A DNA stretch of 45,219 bases from Porticoccaceae bacterium (lineage in GTDB: Bacteria > Pseudomonadota > Gammaproteobacteria > Pseudomonadales > Porticoccaceae), in NCBI GenBank assembly GCA_017858135.1, contig JAFMBY010000009.1, positions 1-45,219 of the forward strand, read 5' to 3'. The notes under the pieces were generated by a model that was given only the letters and a program-made list of their open reading frames with translations, was not told the origin of the DNA and did not search any database. Each line of letters starts with the position of its first letter. The first letter of the stretch is position 1. Below are positions 20,418-31,065 of this stretch, piece after piece. A program made the position numbers and the translations under genes.

Positions 20418-21653
20418 TTACATACCACCCTGAATCCAGGCTTTCATTTTGTTAAGCCAGCTTTGCTTTGGTCCCTTACTTGAATCCCCTTGACTCTGCC
20501 TGCGCTGAGCCTGAGCTCCAAAATGCAGCAGGCCAACACCAGTTGAATAGATCGGATTGTTGACCACGTCCGATAGACCCTTGATGTTGACCGGTGTGCC
20601 GATTCGCACTGGCATATGGAAGATTTCCTCTGCCAGTTCAACCACACCTTCCATCTTCGATGTCCCGCCGGTGAGTACAACACCCGCGGCAATCAATTCT
20701 TCAAACCCGCTGCGTCGCAATTCAGCTTGAATCAACGTAAACAACTCGTCGTAGCGCGGCTCAACCACCTCGGCGAGCGACTGACGCGACAGATCGCGCG
20801 CTTCTCGATCACCGACACTGGGCACTTTCACGGTCTCTTCTGGACGTGCCAGTTTGGCCAGTGCACAGGCATATTTAATTTTCAGCTCTTCTGCATGCGG
20901 CGTCGGTGTGCGCAGCGCCATGGCGATATCATTGGTCACCTGATCACCGGCAATTGGTATCACGCCGGTGTAGCGAATCGCGCCTTCGGTATAAATAGCG
21001 ATATCTGAGGTGCCGCCGCCAATATCGACCAGCGCCACACCGAGCTGTTTTTCGTCCTCGGTGAGTACTGCGGAGCTGGAGGCCAATTGCTCTAGAATGA
21101 TGTCTTCCACTTCAAGCCCGCAGCGACGGATACATTTCTTAATGTTCTGCGCGGCATTGGCGGCACAGGTAACTAGATGCACTTTGGCTTCAAGGCGCAC
21201 GCCTGACATACCGATGGGCTCGTGAACACCCTCCTGGTTGTCGATAATAAATTCCTGCGACAGCACGTGAAGAATTTCTTGGTCAGCGGGAATCGCCACG
21301 GCTCTGGCGGCATCGAGAACTCGATCGACATCCAGCTCCTGCACTTCGCGATCGCGAATCGCGACGATGCCATGGGAGTTGAGACTGCGGATGTGGCTAC
21401 CTGCAATGCCGGCATAGACCGAATGTATTGAGCAGCCTGCCATCAACTCAGCCTCTTCAATAGCGCGCTGAATTGAGTTAACGGTGGCTTCAATATTGAC
21501 TACCACGCCCTTCTTCAATCCCGATGAGGGATAGCTTCCGGTACCGATAATCTCGATCTCGCCGCGCTCGCTAACGGAACCGACGATGGCGACGATTTTC
21601 GAGGTACCGATATCGAGCCCGACGATCATATTTTCTTCATTTTCACTGGCCAT
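20418..21653 (-). CDS. ftsA: Cell division protein FtsA
   Basis: 411 aa; MIVGLDIGTSKIVAIVG, LVDIGGGTSDIAIYTEG, C-terminal amphipathic tail SWLNKMKAWIQGGM. Confidence 0.98.
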   Translation of the reverse strand: MASENEENMIVGLDIGTSKIVAIVGSVSERGEIEIIGTGSYPSSGLKKGVVVNIEATVNSIQRAIEEAELMAGCSIHSVYAGIAGSHIRSLNSHGIVAIRDREVQELDVDRVLDAARAVAIPADQEILHVLSQEFIIDNQEGVHEPIGMSGVRLEAKVHLVTCAANAAQNIKKCIRRCGLEVEDIILEQLASSSAVLTEDEKQLGVALVDIGGGTSDIAIYTEGAIRYTGVIPIAGDQVTNDIAMALRTPTPHAEELKIKYACALAKLARPEETVKVPSVGDREARDLSRQSLAEVVEPRYDELFTLIQAELRRSGFEELIAAGVVLTGGTSKMEGVVELAEEIFHMPVRIGTPVNIKGLSDVVNNPIYSTGVGLLHFGAQAQRRQSQGDSSKGPKQSWLNKMKAWIQGGM

Positions 21654-21676
21654 ATTTTAACCTCACCAACTCTCTG

Positions 21677-22573
21677 TTATGCCTGAACAGGGGCTGTTAT
21701 GTTGTTTTGCGCAATATTTTGTGCAGTGTCTTCTGGATTGCCTTCTGGATTGCCTTCTGAAGTGCCTTCTGAACTGTCTTGTCTAGTAAATCTATTGCCG
21801 TCGTCACGGCGCTCATTCTGCGTCGTCGCCAGTGCAGCACTCTTCCATGCCACGGCCAGCCCATTGGGGTAACGCAGGTCGATGCTTTCAATCCTCGCGA
21901 GTTGTTGATTGAGGCCCGCCGCCCACACCAGATTAAAGCGACGGATTTTTTCGCTGACCTCATCGCGGCCAATAACCATGCGCAACTCGCGCGCCGTATC
22001 GATAAACCAAACACCGAGATTGTCACGGCGCAGCTCGACAATCTTCAGTCCGGTGGGGATCAGCAATTCAGCCATCAACTGGTAGCTCTGCATCATTTCT
22101 CGTGAGGTGCCAGCCTCAGTGCGCAGCACCGGCAGCGCCCCGAGATGACTATTGTTTTCAATTAACAGCTCTTCACCGAGGCGGTTGAGAAAGCCCTTCT
22201 CACCCCAACGCGCAATCGGAACCTCTTCGGTTACTTCAACTTTTAAGATCGACGGCCACTCGCGGCGAACATTTACCTCGCTGACCCAGGGGTGCGCACG
22301 CAGGACATCACTGAGACCCGCGAGATCGACACTTAAAAAGCCGCCATCCACTTCGCCCGCAACCAGTGCGCTGAGGTCCGCGGGCTGCAAATAGGTAAAA
22401 TCACCACCGATCATGACGTTGGTCAGCGGCTTGTCGATCTGTTTGTACAGCAGACTGCCGCCGTAACCCACGGTCACTAACACCGCCGCGAGCATAATGC
22501 GCGCTAAGTAACTGCCCGCAGCTGAGCTTGACTGTGCGTTTGATTGCCTGTCGCGGCGACTGTTGCTAACCAT
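21677..22573 (-). CDS. ftsQ: Cell division protein FtsQ
   Basis: 298 aa; POTRA domain (HPWVSEVNVRREWPSILKVEVTEEVPIARWG) between ddlB and ftsA. Confidence 0.95.
   Translation of the reverse strand: MVSNSRRDRQSNAQSSSAAGSYLARIMLAAVLVTVGYGGSLLYKQIDKPLTNVMIGGDFTYLQPADLSALVAGEVDGGFLSVDLAGLSDVLRAHPWVSEVNVRREWPSILKVEVTEEVPIARWGEKGFLNRLGEELLIENNSHLGALPVLRTEAGTSREMMQSYQLMAELLIPTGLKIVELRRDNLGVWFIDTARELRMVIGRDEVSEKIRRFNLVWAAGLNQQLARIESIDLRYPNGLAVAWKSAALATTQNERRDDGNRFTRQDSSEGTSEGNPEGNPEDTAQNIAQNNITAPVQA
21731..21778. repeat. 12-bp imperfect tandem repeat (4 copies) in the 3' end of ftsQ
   Basis: ttctggattgcc / ttctggattgcc / ttctgaagtgcc / ttctgaactgtc on the plus strand. Confidence 0.85.
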
Positions 22574-23481
22574 TACAGCGACCCCTCAAGAATTTTTTCC
22601 ACCAGCTGATCGAAACTCAACCCAGCGGCTTTGGCGGCCATGGGCACCAGACTGTGACTGGTCATGCCAGGAACTGTGTTGACCTCGAGTAACTGGAATT
22701 GGCCAGCACTATCCACCATGACATCGACCCGCCCCCAGCCGCGACAACCGACTGAATTAAAGGCCTGTAAACATAGCGCTTGCAGCTCCTGCTCGCGGGT
22801 CTCGGACAATTCGCTGGGACACAGATACTGAGTCTGATTGGAGAAATATTTTGCCTGATAGTCGTAAAACTCAGCATTCGACTCAATTCGAATTGAAGGC
22901 AATATCTGGCCGTCTAAAATCGCCACGGTGTACTCGGGTCCGGGCAGCAGTGGCTCGGCAATCACTGAGGTGTTGTACTGAGATGCTTCTAACCAGGCTG
23001 CCTGTAACTGCTCTGGTGTCTGCGCGCGACTCATACCGATACTGGACCCTTCAGCCGCGGGTTTGACCATTGTATTACCGCCCAAGCGCTGAAGCACGGC
23101 AGACCAATCTGAGTCGGCATCGAGCAGTGCAAAATCGCTGGTGGGCAAGCCCATACCCTGCCACATCTGCTTGCAGCGCAACTTGTCCATGGCCAGTGCA
23201 GAGGCCAACACACCGCTGCCGGTATACGGCAGATTGAGATATTCCAGCGCACCCTGCAGCGTGCCGTCCTCACCGCCAGGTCCGTGCAGCGCAATAAATA
23301 CGCGATCCAATTGATAATCGGGTAGCCTTTGCAACAGGTTTTCACCGGCATCAATAGCGACCACATCGACCGCTAAATTGAGCAGTGCCTGATGTACAGC
23401 GTCACCACTCATCAGCGACACTTCGCGCTCCGATGAGGTGCCACCATAGAGCAGACCGACGCGACCAAATTGTTGACTCAT
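22573..23481 (-). CDS. ddlB: D-alanine--D-alanine ligase
   Basis: 302 aa; [57 protein letters not shown]. Confidence 0.97.
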   Translation of the reverse strand: MSQQFGRVGLLYGGTSSEREVSLMSGDAVHQALLNLAVDVVAIDAGENLLQRLPDYQLDRVFIALHGPGGEDGTLQGALEYLNLPYTGSGVLASALAMDKLRCKQMWQGMGLPTSDFALLDADSDWSAVLQRLGGNTMVKPAAEGSSIGMSRAQTPEQLQAAWLEASQYNTSVIAEPLLPGPEYTVAILDGQILPSIRIESNAEFYDYQAKYFSNQTQYLCPSELSETREQELQALCLQAFNSVGCRGWGRVDVMVDSAGQFQLLEVNTVPGMTSHSLVPMAAKAAGLSFDQLVEKILEGSL

Positions 23482-24929
23482 TCGGTCACCTCCAGATTAG
23501 CGGCAATACCCAACCCGCCCTCGGCCAACAGCGCGACCAATTTATTAACACTGCCGGCGCCCTGGGTAATCACTAGATCGTTGTCTCGCACTAGCTCATG
23601 CAACAGTGCCGGCACTTCCTCGATGGTCTCGGCATAGATTGGGTCGACAGCGCCGCGCTGGCGGATACTGCCAGACAAGTTTTTGCTGCTGGCTCCGACG
23701 ATCGCTTCTTCACCAGCCGGGTAGACGGCCAACAGGATCAGCACATCCACTTCTGCCAGCACTTTGACAAAGTCTTCATAGAGATCGCGGGTGCGCGTAT
23801 AGCGATGGGGCTGGAAAATCATCACCAGACGCTTGTCCGGCCAGCCACCGCGCACCGCGTCGACGGTGGCTTTGATTTCTGTCGGATGATGACCATAGTC
23901 GTCCACCAACATAGCCGTGCCACCAGCTGGCAGCTGGTAATCGCCGTAAATTTCAAAGCGCCGACCGACCCCGCAGAAACTGCTTAAACCTGCGATAATC
24001 GCGCGGTCAGAGATACCTTCATCACTGGCGACGGCAATCGCCGCAGCGGCATTGAGAGCATTGTGACGACCGGGAATATTAAGGCTGATCTCAAGTGGCA
24101 CGAGTCCATCTGGGCGTTCAATCACAAAGTGCGAGTGACGCTGATCGACGGTCAGATCACGAATACGATAGGCCGCATCTTCACTAAAGCCATAGGTGAG
24201 CATTGGCCGCGCGACATCGACCAGCAGATCGCGAATCACCGGATCGTCGATACACATCACCGCCAATCCATAGAAAGGCAGGTTGTGTAAAAACTCGATA
24301 TAGGTTTTCGTCAGGCGGCTGAAGTCGAAGCCGTAGGTTTCCATGTGATCGGCTTCGATATTGGTGACCACGGCAACCATCGGCTGCAGATGCAGGAATG
24401 AGGCATCGCTCTCGTCCGCCTCGGCGACCAGATAGCGGCTGCCACCCAGCTGGGCATTAGTACCGGCGCTGTTGACCCGGCCACCGACCACAAAGGTTGG
24501 GTCGCGGCCATCTTCAGCCAGAATAGCGGTAATCAAACTGGTGGTGGTGGTCTTGCCGTGCGTGCCGGCGATGGCGATGCCGTGGCGATAGCGCATCAGT
24601 TCGGCGAGCATTTCAGCGCGGCGCACCACCGGAATACCCTGCGCGCGCGCGGCGGCAATTTCTGTATTTTCGACCGTCACTGCCGAGGATTTAACCACCA
24701 CATTGGCGCCAACGATATTCTCTTCACTGTGACCGATAAATACGGTGGCACCGGCGTCTCGGAGGCGCTCAATGCTCGGGCCCTGATTGATATCCGAGCC
24801 GGAAATGTCGTAGCCCTGGTTGAGCAATACTTCAGCGATGCCGCACATGCCGCTGCCGCCGATACCGACAAAATGGATGCGTTTGATACGGCGCATTTCA
24901 GGCGGTTGGAAATGACTGTTATCAGGCAT
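23478..24929 (-). CDS. murC: UDP-N-acetylmuramate--L-alanine ligase
   Basis: [35 protein letters not shown]; start placed at [14 protein letters not shown] rather than the longer ORF start at 25055. Confidence 0.95.
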   Translation of the reverse strand: MPDNSHFQPPEMRRIKRIHFVGIGGSGMCGIAEVLLNQGYDISGSDINQGPSIERLRDAGATVFIGHSEENIVGANVVVKSSAVTVENTEIAAARAQGIPVVRRAEMLAELMRYRHGIAIAGTHGKTTTTSLITAILAEDGRDPTFVVGGRVNSAGTNAQLGGSRYLVAEADESDASFLHLQPMVAVVTNIEADHMETYGFDFSRLTKTYIEFLHNLPFYGLAVMCIDDPVIRDLLVDVARPMLTYGFSEDAAYRIRDLTVDQRHSHFVIERPDGLVPLEISLNIPGRHNALNAAAAIAVASDEGISDRAIIAGLSSFCGVGRRFEIYGDYQLPAGGTAMLVDDYGHHPTEIKATVDAVRGGWPDKRLVMIFQPHRYTRTRDLYEDFVKVLAEVDVLILLAVYPAGEEAIVGASSKNLSGSIRQRGAVDPIYAETIEEVPALLHELVRDNDLVITQGAGSVNKLVALLAEGGLGIAANLEVTE

Positions 24930-26082
24930 TTGCCACCTCCAGACAGACCGCTGCGACTCTTTCTGCAGCACCAATTTTTGCCAGTTCGCGAGCTCGCATA
25001 GCCATTTGCAAACGGCGATCACTGTCCGCACAGAGCGCCGAGATCTGCTCGGCAAGCAACGCAGGAGTGAGATCGCCCTGCGCTATCATCTGAGCGGCAC
25101 CCTGACCGACCAATAATTCGCCATTAACCGTTTGATGATCGTCAATGGCGTAGGGAAATGGAATTAACAGCGCACCGAGACCGGCGCAGGTTAGCTCGGC
25201 GCAAGTTAACGCACCGGCGCGACAAATAGCAAAGTCGGCCCAACCGTAGGCTTCGTCCATTTGCGTAATAAAGGCGACCACCTCGGCGCTAACGCCGGCT
25301 GCATCATAGAGCGCCTGAGTCTCAGCGCAATGTAACTTGCCGGTCTGGTGACGAACCTGAGGACGCTGACTCGGCTCTATCAATGCCAGTGCAGCAGGCA
25401 ACATCTGATTGATCGCCAGTGCACCGCGACTGCCGCCCAACACCAGTAGACGAGGCAGCCCTTCGCGGCCGGCGAAGCGCTGCTGTGGAGGCGGCAGAGT
25501 GGCAATAGCCGGACGTACTGGATTACCGCACCACTCGCCACGGGCCAGTGCACCAGGAAAGCCTTGCATGACTCGGCGGGCAATCCGCGCGACCAGTTTA
25601 TTGGTCGTACCGGCAACAGAATTTTGTTCGTGAATCACAATCGGAATGCCTTTAAGACGAGCTGCCACAGCACCCGGTCCGGAGGCAAAACCACCCATAC
25701 CCAGAACCACCTGCGGCTGGAAATCACTCAGCACTTTTAGTGCCTGACGAATGGAACGCCACAGCAATATTGGCGCTCTTATCAAGGCGCTGAGTCCGCG
25801 ACCGCGAATGCCCTCAATATCCAGACAGTGCAGAGTAATACCGGCGGCCGGCACCAGTTCCGACTCGATGCCGCGCTGGGTACCAAGCCATGAGATCGCG
25901 ATACTTGCCGCGCGCAGTTGATCGGCGACGGCGAGCGCCGGGAACACATGTCCGCCGGTACCGCCGGCCATAATCATGATGCGACCTTTTATAGATGGCG
26001 TGTCCATAGATAAAGTGTCCATCGATGTCGGCTGCATAGATTGGCTGTGTGTATTAGCGACCACGGCGCACCCTCCTGACAA
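24922..26082 (-). CDS. murG: Undecaprenyldiphospho-muramoylpentapeptide beta-N-acetylglucosaminyltransferase MurG
   Basis: [52 protein letters not shown]; exact start uncertain (extra N-terminal Mets). Confidence 0.95.
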   Translation of the reverse strand: MSGGCAVVANTHSQSMQPTSMDTLSMDTPSIKGRIMIMAGGTGGHVFPALAVADQLRAASIAISWLGTQRGIESELVPAAGITLHCLDIEGIRGRGLSALIRAPILLWRSIRQALKVLSDFQPQVVLGMGGFASGPGAVAARLKGIPIVIHEQNSVAGTTNKLVARIARRVMQGFPGALARGEWCGNPVRPAIATLPPPQQRFAGREGLPRLLVLGGSRGALAINQMLPAALALIEPSQRPQVRHQTGKLHCAETQALYDAAGVSAEVVAFITQMDEAYGWADFAICRAGALTCAELTCAGLGALLIPFPYAIDDHQTVNGELLVGQGAAQMIAQGDLTPALLAEQISALCADSDRRLQMAMRARELAKIGAAERVAAVCLEVANA

Positions 26083-27232
26083 CCTGAGTATCCGGATGTA
26101 ACTCGTGACCGATGCGCAGCATCATGCCAACCATGGCGCAGGTCACCATTAGACTGCTGCCGCCGTAACTAACGAATGGTAGGGTCAGACCTTTGGTTGG
26201 CAAGAACCCGGCATTGACGCCAAGATTAATCAATGTCTGGCCGCTGATTAGGCAGCCAAAGCCGATCAGTACAAAAGCGCCATACCAGTATTCCTGAGTC
26301 ACCGCCTGTTTACTCAGGCTAAAGATGCGCTGCACCAGCAGCACATAGAGACCGAGCAGGCAGAGGACACCAATAAAGCCAAATTCTTCGGCGAAAATAG
26401 CGAACACAAAGTCAGTGTGAGCTTCAGGCAAATAGAGCATTTTCTGCACTGACTGGCCGAGACCAACACCAAACCATTCGCCGCGACCAAAGGCGATCAA
26501 CGACTGCGTGAGCTGGTAGCCAGAGTTAAACTGATCGGACCAGGGGTCGAGGAAGGTGCTCAGGCGCGCCATGCGATAAGGTGCCGATTCGGCAAACAGA
26601 ACCAGTACTGAGGAACCGGCTAACACCAGCCCAAGGTAGTGCCACAGTTTGATACCGGATAAAAACAGCATCGCCATAAAGGTGCACGAAAGTACCACTA
26701 GCGAGCCGAAGTCCGGCTCCATCAACAGTAAAAACAGCGGCACTAACAGCACGCCCAATGGCTTCGCCCAGTCGCGCCAGTCATCACCAAAGTGGTCGCG
26801 ATTATTGGCGAAGTAGCTGGCCATAAATACTACGGTGGCGACCTTGGCTAATTCGGAGACCTGCAAGGTCATGCCGCCGAGACTGAGCCAGCGTCGACTA
26901 CCGTTGACCTCGCGTCCGATACCCGGGATCAGCACAATAAAAAGTAGCAATATGGCTAACAACATCCACAGTCGACTGTACTGCGACCAGATACTCGGCG
27001 GCGTGAAAAAGGTAACCGCCATGGCCGATAGCGCGACAAGCAGGTAGATTGCATGGCGCTTTACAAAATAGAATTCATTGTTGTAATTGTGCTCGGCATA
27101 ACTGAATGAGGCAGAGGCCACCATGGTCAGTCCAATCGACATCAACGCTAAAGCCGACACTAACAGCAAACTATCAATGCGCCAGCTGCTGCGCGTGGAG
27201 CCGGAGAAATTAAGCGGCAGGGTTACATTCAT
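26054..27232 (-). CDS. ftsW: Peptidoglycan glycosyltransferase FtsW (SEDS)
   Basis: SEDS signature GLTLPFVSYGGSSLMVTCAMVGMML; start at the ATGA overlap with the murD stop (MNVTLPLN). Confidence 0.95.
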   Translation of the reverse strand: MNVTLPLNFSGSTRSSWRIDSLLLVSALALMSIGLTMVASASFSYAEHNYNNEFYFVKRHAIYLLVALSAMAVTFFTPPSIWSQYSRLWMLLAILLLFIVLIPGIGREVNGSRRWLSLGGMTLQVSELAKVATVVFMASYFANNRDHFGDDWRDWAKPLGVLLVPLFLLLMEPDFGSLVVLSCTFMAMLFLSGIKLWHYLGLVLAGSSVLVLFAESAPYRMARLSTFLDPWSDQFNSGYQLTQSLIAFGRGEWFGVGLGQSVQKMLYLPEAHTDFVFAIFAEEFGFIGVLCLLGLYVLLVQRIFSLSKQAVTQEYWYGAFVLIGFGCLISGQTLINLGVNAGFLPTKGLTLPFVSYGGSSLMVTCAMVGMMLRIGHELHPDTQVVRRVRRGR

Positions 27233-28581
27233 GCCGCCACCGCCATCACTGTTTGCTGGAAGCAACGTCCGCGCTCTTCGAAACCGGAGAACATATCAAA
27301 GCTAGCGCAAGCTGGAGACAGCAGCACAATATCACCGGGCTGAGCTGCCGCTCGCGCACAATCAACCGCGCTCTGCAGTGAATTGAGCCGCTCTATTTGA
27401 GTGGTCCCAGCAAGGGCATCGGCGATCAGTTCGGCGTCTTCACCAAACAGTACAACTAACTTAACAAACTTGGCGATCGGCGCCTGTAGCTCACTAAAGC
27501 TCTGACCCTTGCCCTGACCACCGGCAATCAAAATTAGGTTGGCTCGATCACTCTCACCAAAACCATTAATAGCGGCCACAGTGGCGCCAATATTGGTGCC
27601 CTTGGAGTCATCGATATAGGTAATATTGTCGACCGTTAGCACATGTTCGCAGCGGTGAGGCAGACCTTTAAAGTGTCTCAGAGTCTGCAACATGGCAGCC
27701 ATATCAAGGCCTGCGGCATGCCCCAGCGCCAGTGCCGCCAGGGCATTGGCGAGATTATGACGACCTTTAATCGCCACCTCAACGCTGCGCATCAGGGGCT
27801 TTAAACCATGGCCGAGCCAGCTTTCACCCTCTTCCTCAAGCAGACCGAAGCTGCCGAGGTCGGGTTTATTTAAGCCGATGCTGCACAGTTTGACCCCGAC
27901 TGATAGCAGCGGATTAGTCAGAGGATCCTGACGATTAAAAATAACCTGACTGGCGCCACGGAAAATGCGGTGCTTGGCGGCATGATATTGCTGCAACCCG
28001 GCGTAGCGGTCCATATGATCGGGGCTGATATTGAGCAGTGCAGCAATCGCCCCGCGGGTATCAGTGACCAGTTCAAGCTGAAAACTGGAGAGTTCGATAA
28101 CATAGAGTTGCTGCTGATTATTGAGCAAATCAAGCATCGGTGTGCCGAGATTGCCACCGATACCAACACTTAATCCACTGGCCTCAGCCATTTCGCCAAC
28201 CAGTTGGGTAACAGTGCTCTTGCCATTGGAGCCGGTAATAAGAATAACCGGCGCCTTTGTATGCTCTAAAAACAACTCAACATCGCCAAGTAATTTGACG
28301 CCCTGCTTTTGTGCAGCAACCAGTGCTGGTTCTTGCAAAGAGATTCCTGGGCTGACCACAACGCTGTCAAAACCGACCAACAGATCAGTCTCAAAGGGGC
28401 CCAACACAACCGAAACATGCGGATAGCATTCGCGGACTTCGGCGAGTCGCGGCGGCGCGCTGCGGCTATCAGCAAAGACAAAGGACTTACCGATCGATGA
28501 TAAAAATCGCGCAACCGACAGTCCTGTGGCACCCATGCCCAGGATAGCGATATTGCGATTAGTAGCGATCAAATCCGTCAT
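27229..28581 (-). CDS. murD: UDP-N-acetylmuramoyl-L-alanine--D-glutamate ligase
   Basis: 450 aa; ILGMGATGLSVARFL, ITGSNGKSTVTQLV, YIDDSKGTNIGATVAAI. Confidence 0.97.
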   Translation of the reverse strand: MTDLIATNRNIAILGMGATGLSVARFLSSIGKSFVFADSRSAPPRLAEVRECYPHVSVVLGPFETDLLVGFDSVVVSPGISLQEPALVAAQKQGVKLLGDVELFLEHTKAPVILITGSNGKSTVTQLVGEMAEASGLSVGIGGNLGTPMLDLLNNQQQLYVIELSSFQLELVTDTRGAIAALLNISPDHMDRYAGLQQYHAAKHRIFRGASQVIFNRQDPLTNPLLSVGVKLCSIGLNKPDLGSFGLLEEEGESWLGHGLKPLMRSVEVAIKGRHNLANALAALALGHAAGLDMAAMLQTLRHFKGLPHRCEHVLTVDNITYIDDSKGTNIGATVAAINGFGESDRANLILIAGGQGKGQSFSELQAPIAKFVKLVVLFGEDAELIADALAGTTQIERLNSLQSAVDCARAAAQPGDIVLLSPACASFDMFSGFEERGRCFQQTVMAVAA

Positions 28582-28615
28582 CTTGTTATTACAACTCTCT
28601 CTATTGTCTAATCGG

Positions 28616-29698
28616 TTAGCGAAGCTTCAGTGTGGCTAGGCCAATCAGCACCAGTACCACGGTAATAATCCAGAAGCGCACGATCACACGGGGCTCCGGC
28701 CAGCCTTTTAATTCGTAGTGGTGATGCAGTGGCGCCATGCGGAATATGCGTTTTCCGGTCAGTTTGAAAGACGCCACCTGCAAAATCACCGAGACCGTTT
28801 CTATAACAAAGACACCGCCCATCACGGCCAGCACAATCTCCTGGCGAATTATTACGGCGATCACTCCCAGCGCGGCACCGAGCGCCAACGAACCGACATC
28901 GCCCATAAAGACCATGGCGGGATAGGTGTTAAACCAGAGGAAACCAAGGCCAGCACCACAGAGTGCACCGGTGAAGATAAGTAGCTCACCAGCACCGCTG
29001 ATATAGGGAATATGCAGGTAGGAGGCAAATTGATAGTTGCCGGTCAAATAAGCCATGATGCCAAGTGCACCGCCGACTAGGACGGTTGGCAATATGGCCA
29101 GACCATCGAGACCATCAGTGAGATTGACGGCATTACTGGTACCGACAATCACGAAGTAGGTGAAAAGAATATAAAACGGTCCGAGATTGATGGCGACGTT
29201 TTTGAAGAACGGCACAATCAGTTCCAGCTCCGCCGGTGACTGCGCATTGGCAAATAGAAACAGGGCCGCAGCTAGGCCACACAGCGACTGCCAGAAGTAC
29301 TTCCAGCGTGCCGGCAGACCGCGTGGGTTTTTGTAGACCACTTTGCGATAGTCGTCGACCCAACCAATTAAGCCAAAGCTAAAAGTCACTCCCAGTACCA
29401 CCCAGACATAGGCATTTTCCAAATTTGACCACAGCAGTGTGCTGATAAACATGGCCATTAGGATCAGTGCACCGCCCATGGTCGGCGTGCCCGCTTTACT
29501 CAGGTGGCTCTGCGGGCCATCACTGCGTATGGCCTGACCCATCTGCAAACTGTTGAGCAGCTTGATCACACGAGGACCCAGCACCCAACAGATTGTCAGC
29601 GCCGTAATCACCGCAAAAATTCCGCGCAGGGTGAGGTACTTCACTACCGAGAACGGACTATAAAATTGACTCAGATAATCTGCTAGCCATACCAACAT
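28616..29698 (-). CDS. mraY: Phospho-N-acetylmuramoyl-pentapeptide transferase
   Basis: 360 aa; [41 protein letters not shown]. Confidence 0.98.
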   Translation of the reverse strand: MLVWLADYLSQFYSPFSVVKYLTLRGIFAVITALTICWVLGPRVIKLLNSLQMGQAIRSDGPQSHLSKAGTPTMGGALILMAMFISTLLWSNLENAYVWVVLGVTFSFGLIGWVDDYRKVVYKNPRGLPARWKYFWQSLCGLAAALFLFANAQSPAELELIVPFFKNVAINLGPFYILFTYFVIVGTSNAVNLTDGLDGLAILPTVLVGGALGIMAYLTGNYQFASYLHIPYISGAGELLIFTGALCGAGLGFLWFNTYPAMVFMGDVGSLALGAALGVIAVIIRQEIVLAVMGGVFVIETVSVILQVASFKLTGKRIFRMAPLHHHYELKGWPEPRVIVRFWIITVVLVLIGLATLKLR

Positions 29699-31065
29699 CA
29701 GGATTTCTCCGCCAATAACATATCCACCACCAAGTCCATGTTTGAACTGCGCGAGCCTTTCACTAAAATAGTCACATCGCTGCGCTCAATTTCATCGAAC
29801 AGTGGCCCCTTTAAACTATCCATATCACTAAAATGCCTGCCATTGAAGACAGCGCTGGCATTGGCACTCAAACTACCCAAGGTGTAAAGCTGGTCAATAT
29901 CGGCACCCAAGGCATAGTCACCAACCTGGCGGTGCAATTGCTCTGCATCAGCGCCCAGTTCAGCCATATCACCAAATACCATTACTCGACGACCGGGACG
30001 GCTGGCCAAGACGTCGATGGCAGCTCGCACCGATTCCGGGCTGGCGTTGTAACTATCATCAATAATCTGGCCACCCTGAGCTAAGGCTTTAATCTGCAAG
30101 CGACGGGCTGGAGACTGAGTTGCCTCTAAGCCGGTTACAATTTGCTCAATGCTAGCGCCGGCAGCCACTGCACAGGCGGCAGCTGCGAGAGCATTGCTCA
30201 CCGAGTGACGACCGGGAACAGCCAAATTAACAACCTGACTCTCTACTGATGTGTCGGTGAACATATGCAGCGTAAATCGACAACATCCACTCTCCATCAA
30301 CTCAATATCACTGGCGCTTAAATCAGCGCCATCATCGTCGAGAGAAAAAGTAATACAGTCGCGGTCGCCAATCAGCTCCATCCACTCGGTTTGCCAGCTT
30401 TGATCGAGATTTACAATGGCGGTGCCAGCAGCATCTAAGCCACTGTAGATCTCGCCTTTGGCGGCGGCGATACCTTCAACGCTGCCAAAGCCTTCGAGAT
30501 GAGCGCTCTGCACATTGTTAATGAGGCTGATCTGCGGCTTGGCAATGGAGCACAGATAACTGATCTCGCTGGCGGCGCTGGCACCCATTTCCACAACGGC
30601 GAAATCGCTGTCCCGGTGCATATCGAGCAAGGTCAATGGCACGCCAATGTGATTATTAAAGTTGCCCTTGGTGGCATGAACCGTGCCCATGCCACCGAGA
30701 ATTGAGCTAATTAGATCTTTTACTGAGGTCTTGCCAGTGCTGCCGGTTATGGCAATTAGAGTGCCGCTGAAGGCTTCCCGCTGAAGCTGTGCCAGCTGAC
30801 CGAGAGCAATGGTGGTGTCTTCAACTACCCACTGCGGCAATGGTAGATCGGTATCCGCACTGGAGACCACCAGGCCGCAGGCACGATCCGTAACATCGGC
30901 GATAAATTCATGGCCATCCAGCCGCTCGCCGATCAGCGCGACAAATAGCTCGCCCGCTGCAATATTGCGGCTATCGATGGAGACGGCATTAAATTCACAG
31001 TCTGGATTGAGCAGGGTTCCACCAAAGCGGATAGCGGCATCAGTCAGGCGTAGATCATTAATCAT
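29698..31065 (-). CDS. murF: UDP-N-acetylmuramoyl-tripeptide--D-alanyl-D-alanine ligase
   Basis: 455 aa; [49 protein letters not shown]. Confidence 0.97.
   Translation of the reverse strand: MINDLRLTDAAIRFGGTLLNPDCEFNAVSIDSRNIAAGELFVALIGERLDGHEFIADVTDRACGLVVSSADTDLPLPQWVVEDTTIALGQLAQLQREAFSGTLIAITGSTGKTSVKDLISSILGGMGTVHATKGNFNNHIGVPLTLLDMHRDSDFAVVEMGASAASEISYLCSIAKPQISLINNVQSAHLEGFGSVEGIAAAKGEIYSGLDAAGTAIVNLDQSWQTEWMELIGDRDCITFSLDDDGADLSASDIELMESGCCRFTLHMFTDTSVESQVVNLAVPGRHSVSNALAAAACAVAAGASIEQIVTGLEATQSPARRLQIKALAQGGQIIDDSYNASPESVRAAIDVLASRPGRRVMVFGDMAELGADAEQLHRQVGDYALGADIDQLYTLGSLSANASAVFNGRHFSDMDSLKGPLFDEIERSDVTILVKGSRSSNMDLVVDMLLAEKS

Noticed and set aside
24930-25055. 42-residue N-terminal extension of MurC in the ORF track
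   Set aside because: It overlaps the murG 3' end and precedes the normal MurC Rossmann start; start at [14 protein letters not shown] is more likely.
25998-26036. Short gtgtccat(a/c)gat-type repetition at the murG N-terminus ([11 protein letters not shown])
   Set aside because: Only two partial copies; too short and ambiguous to treat as a tandem repeat.
27233-27265. Upstream ftsW start giving MLPANSDGGGG
   Set aside because: Overlaps murD by 37 bp; the ATGA overlap at 27229-27232 gives a more natural coupled start.
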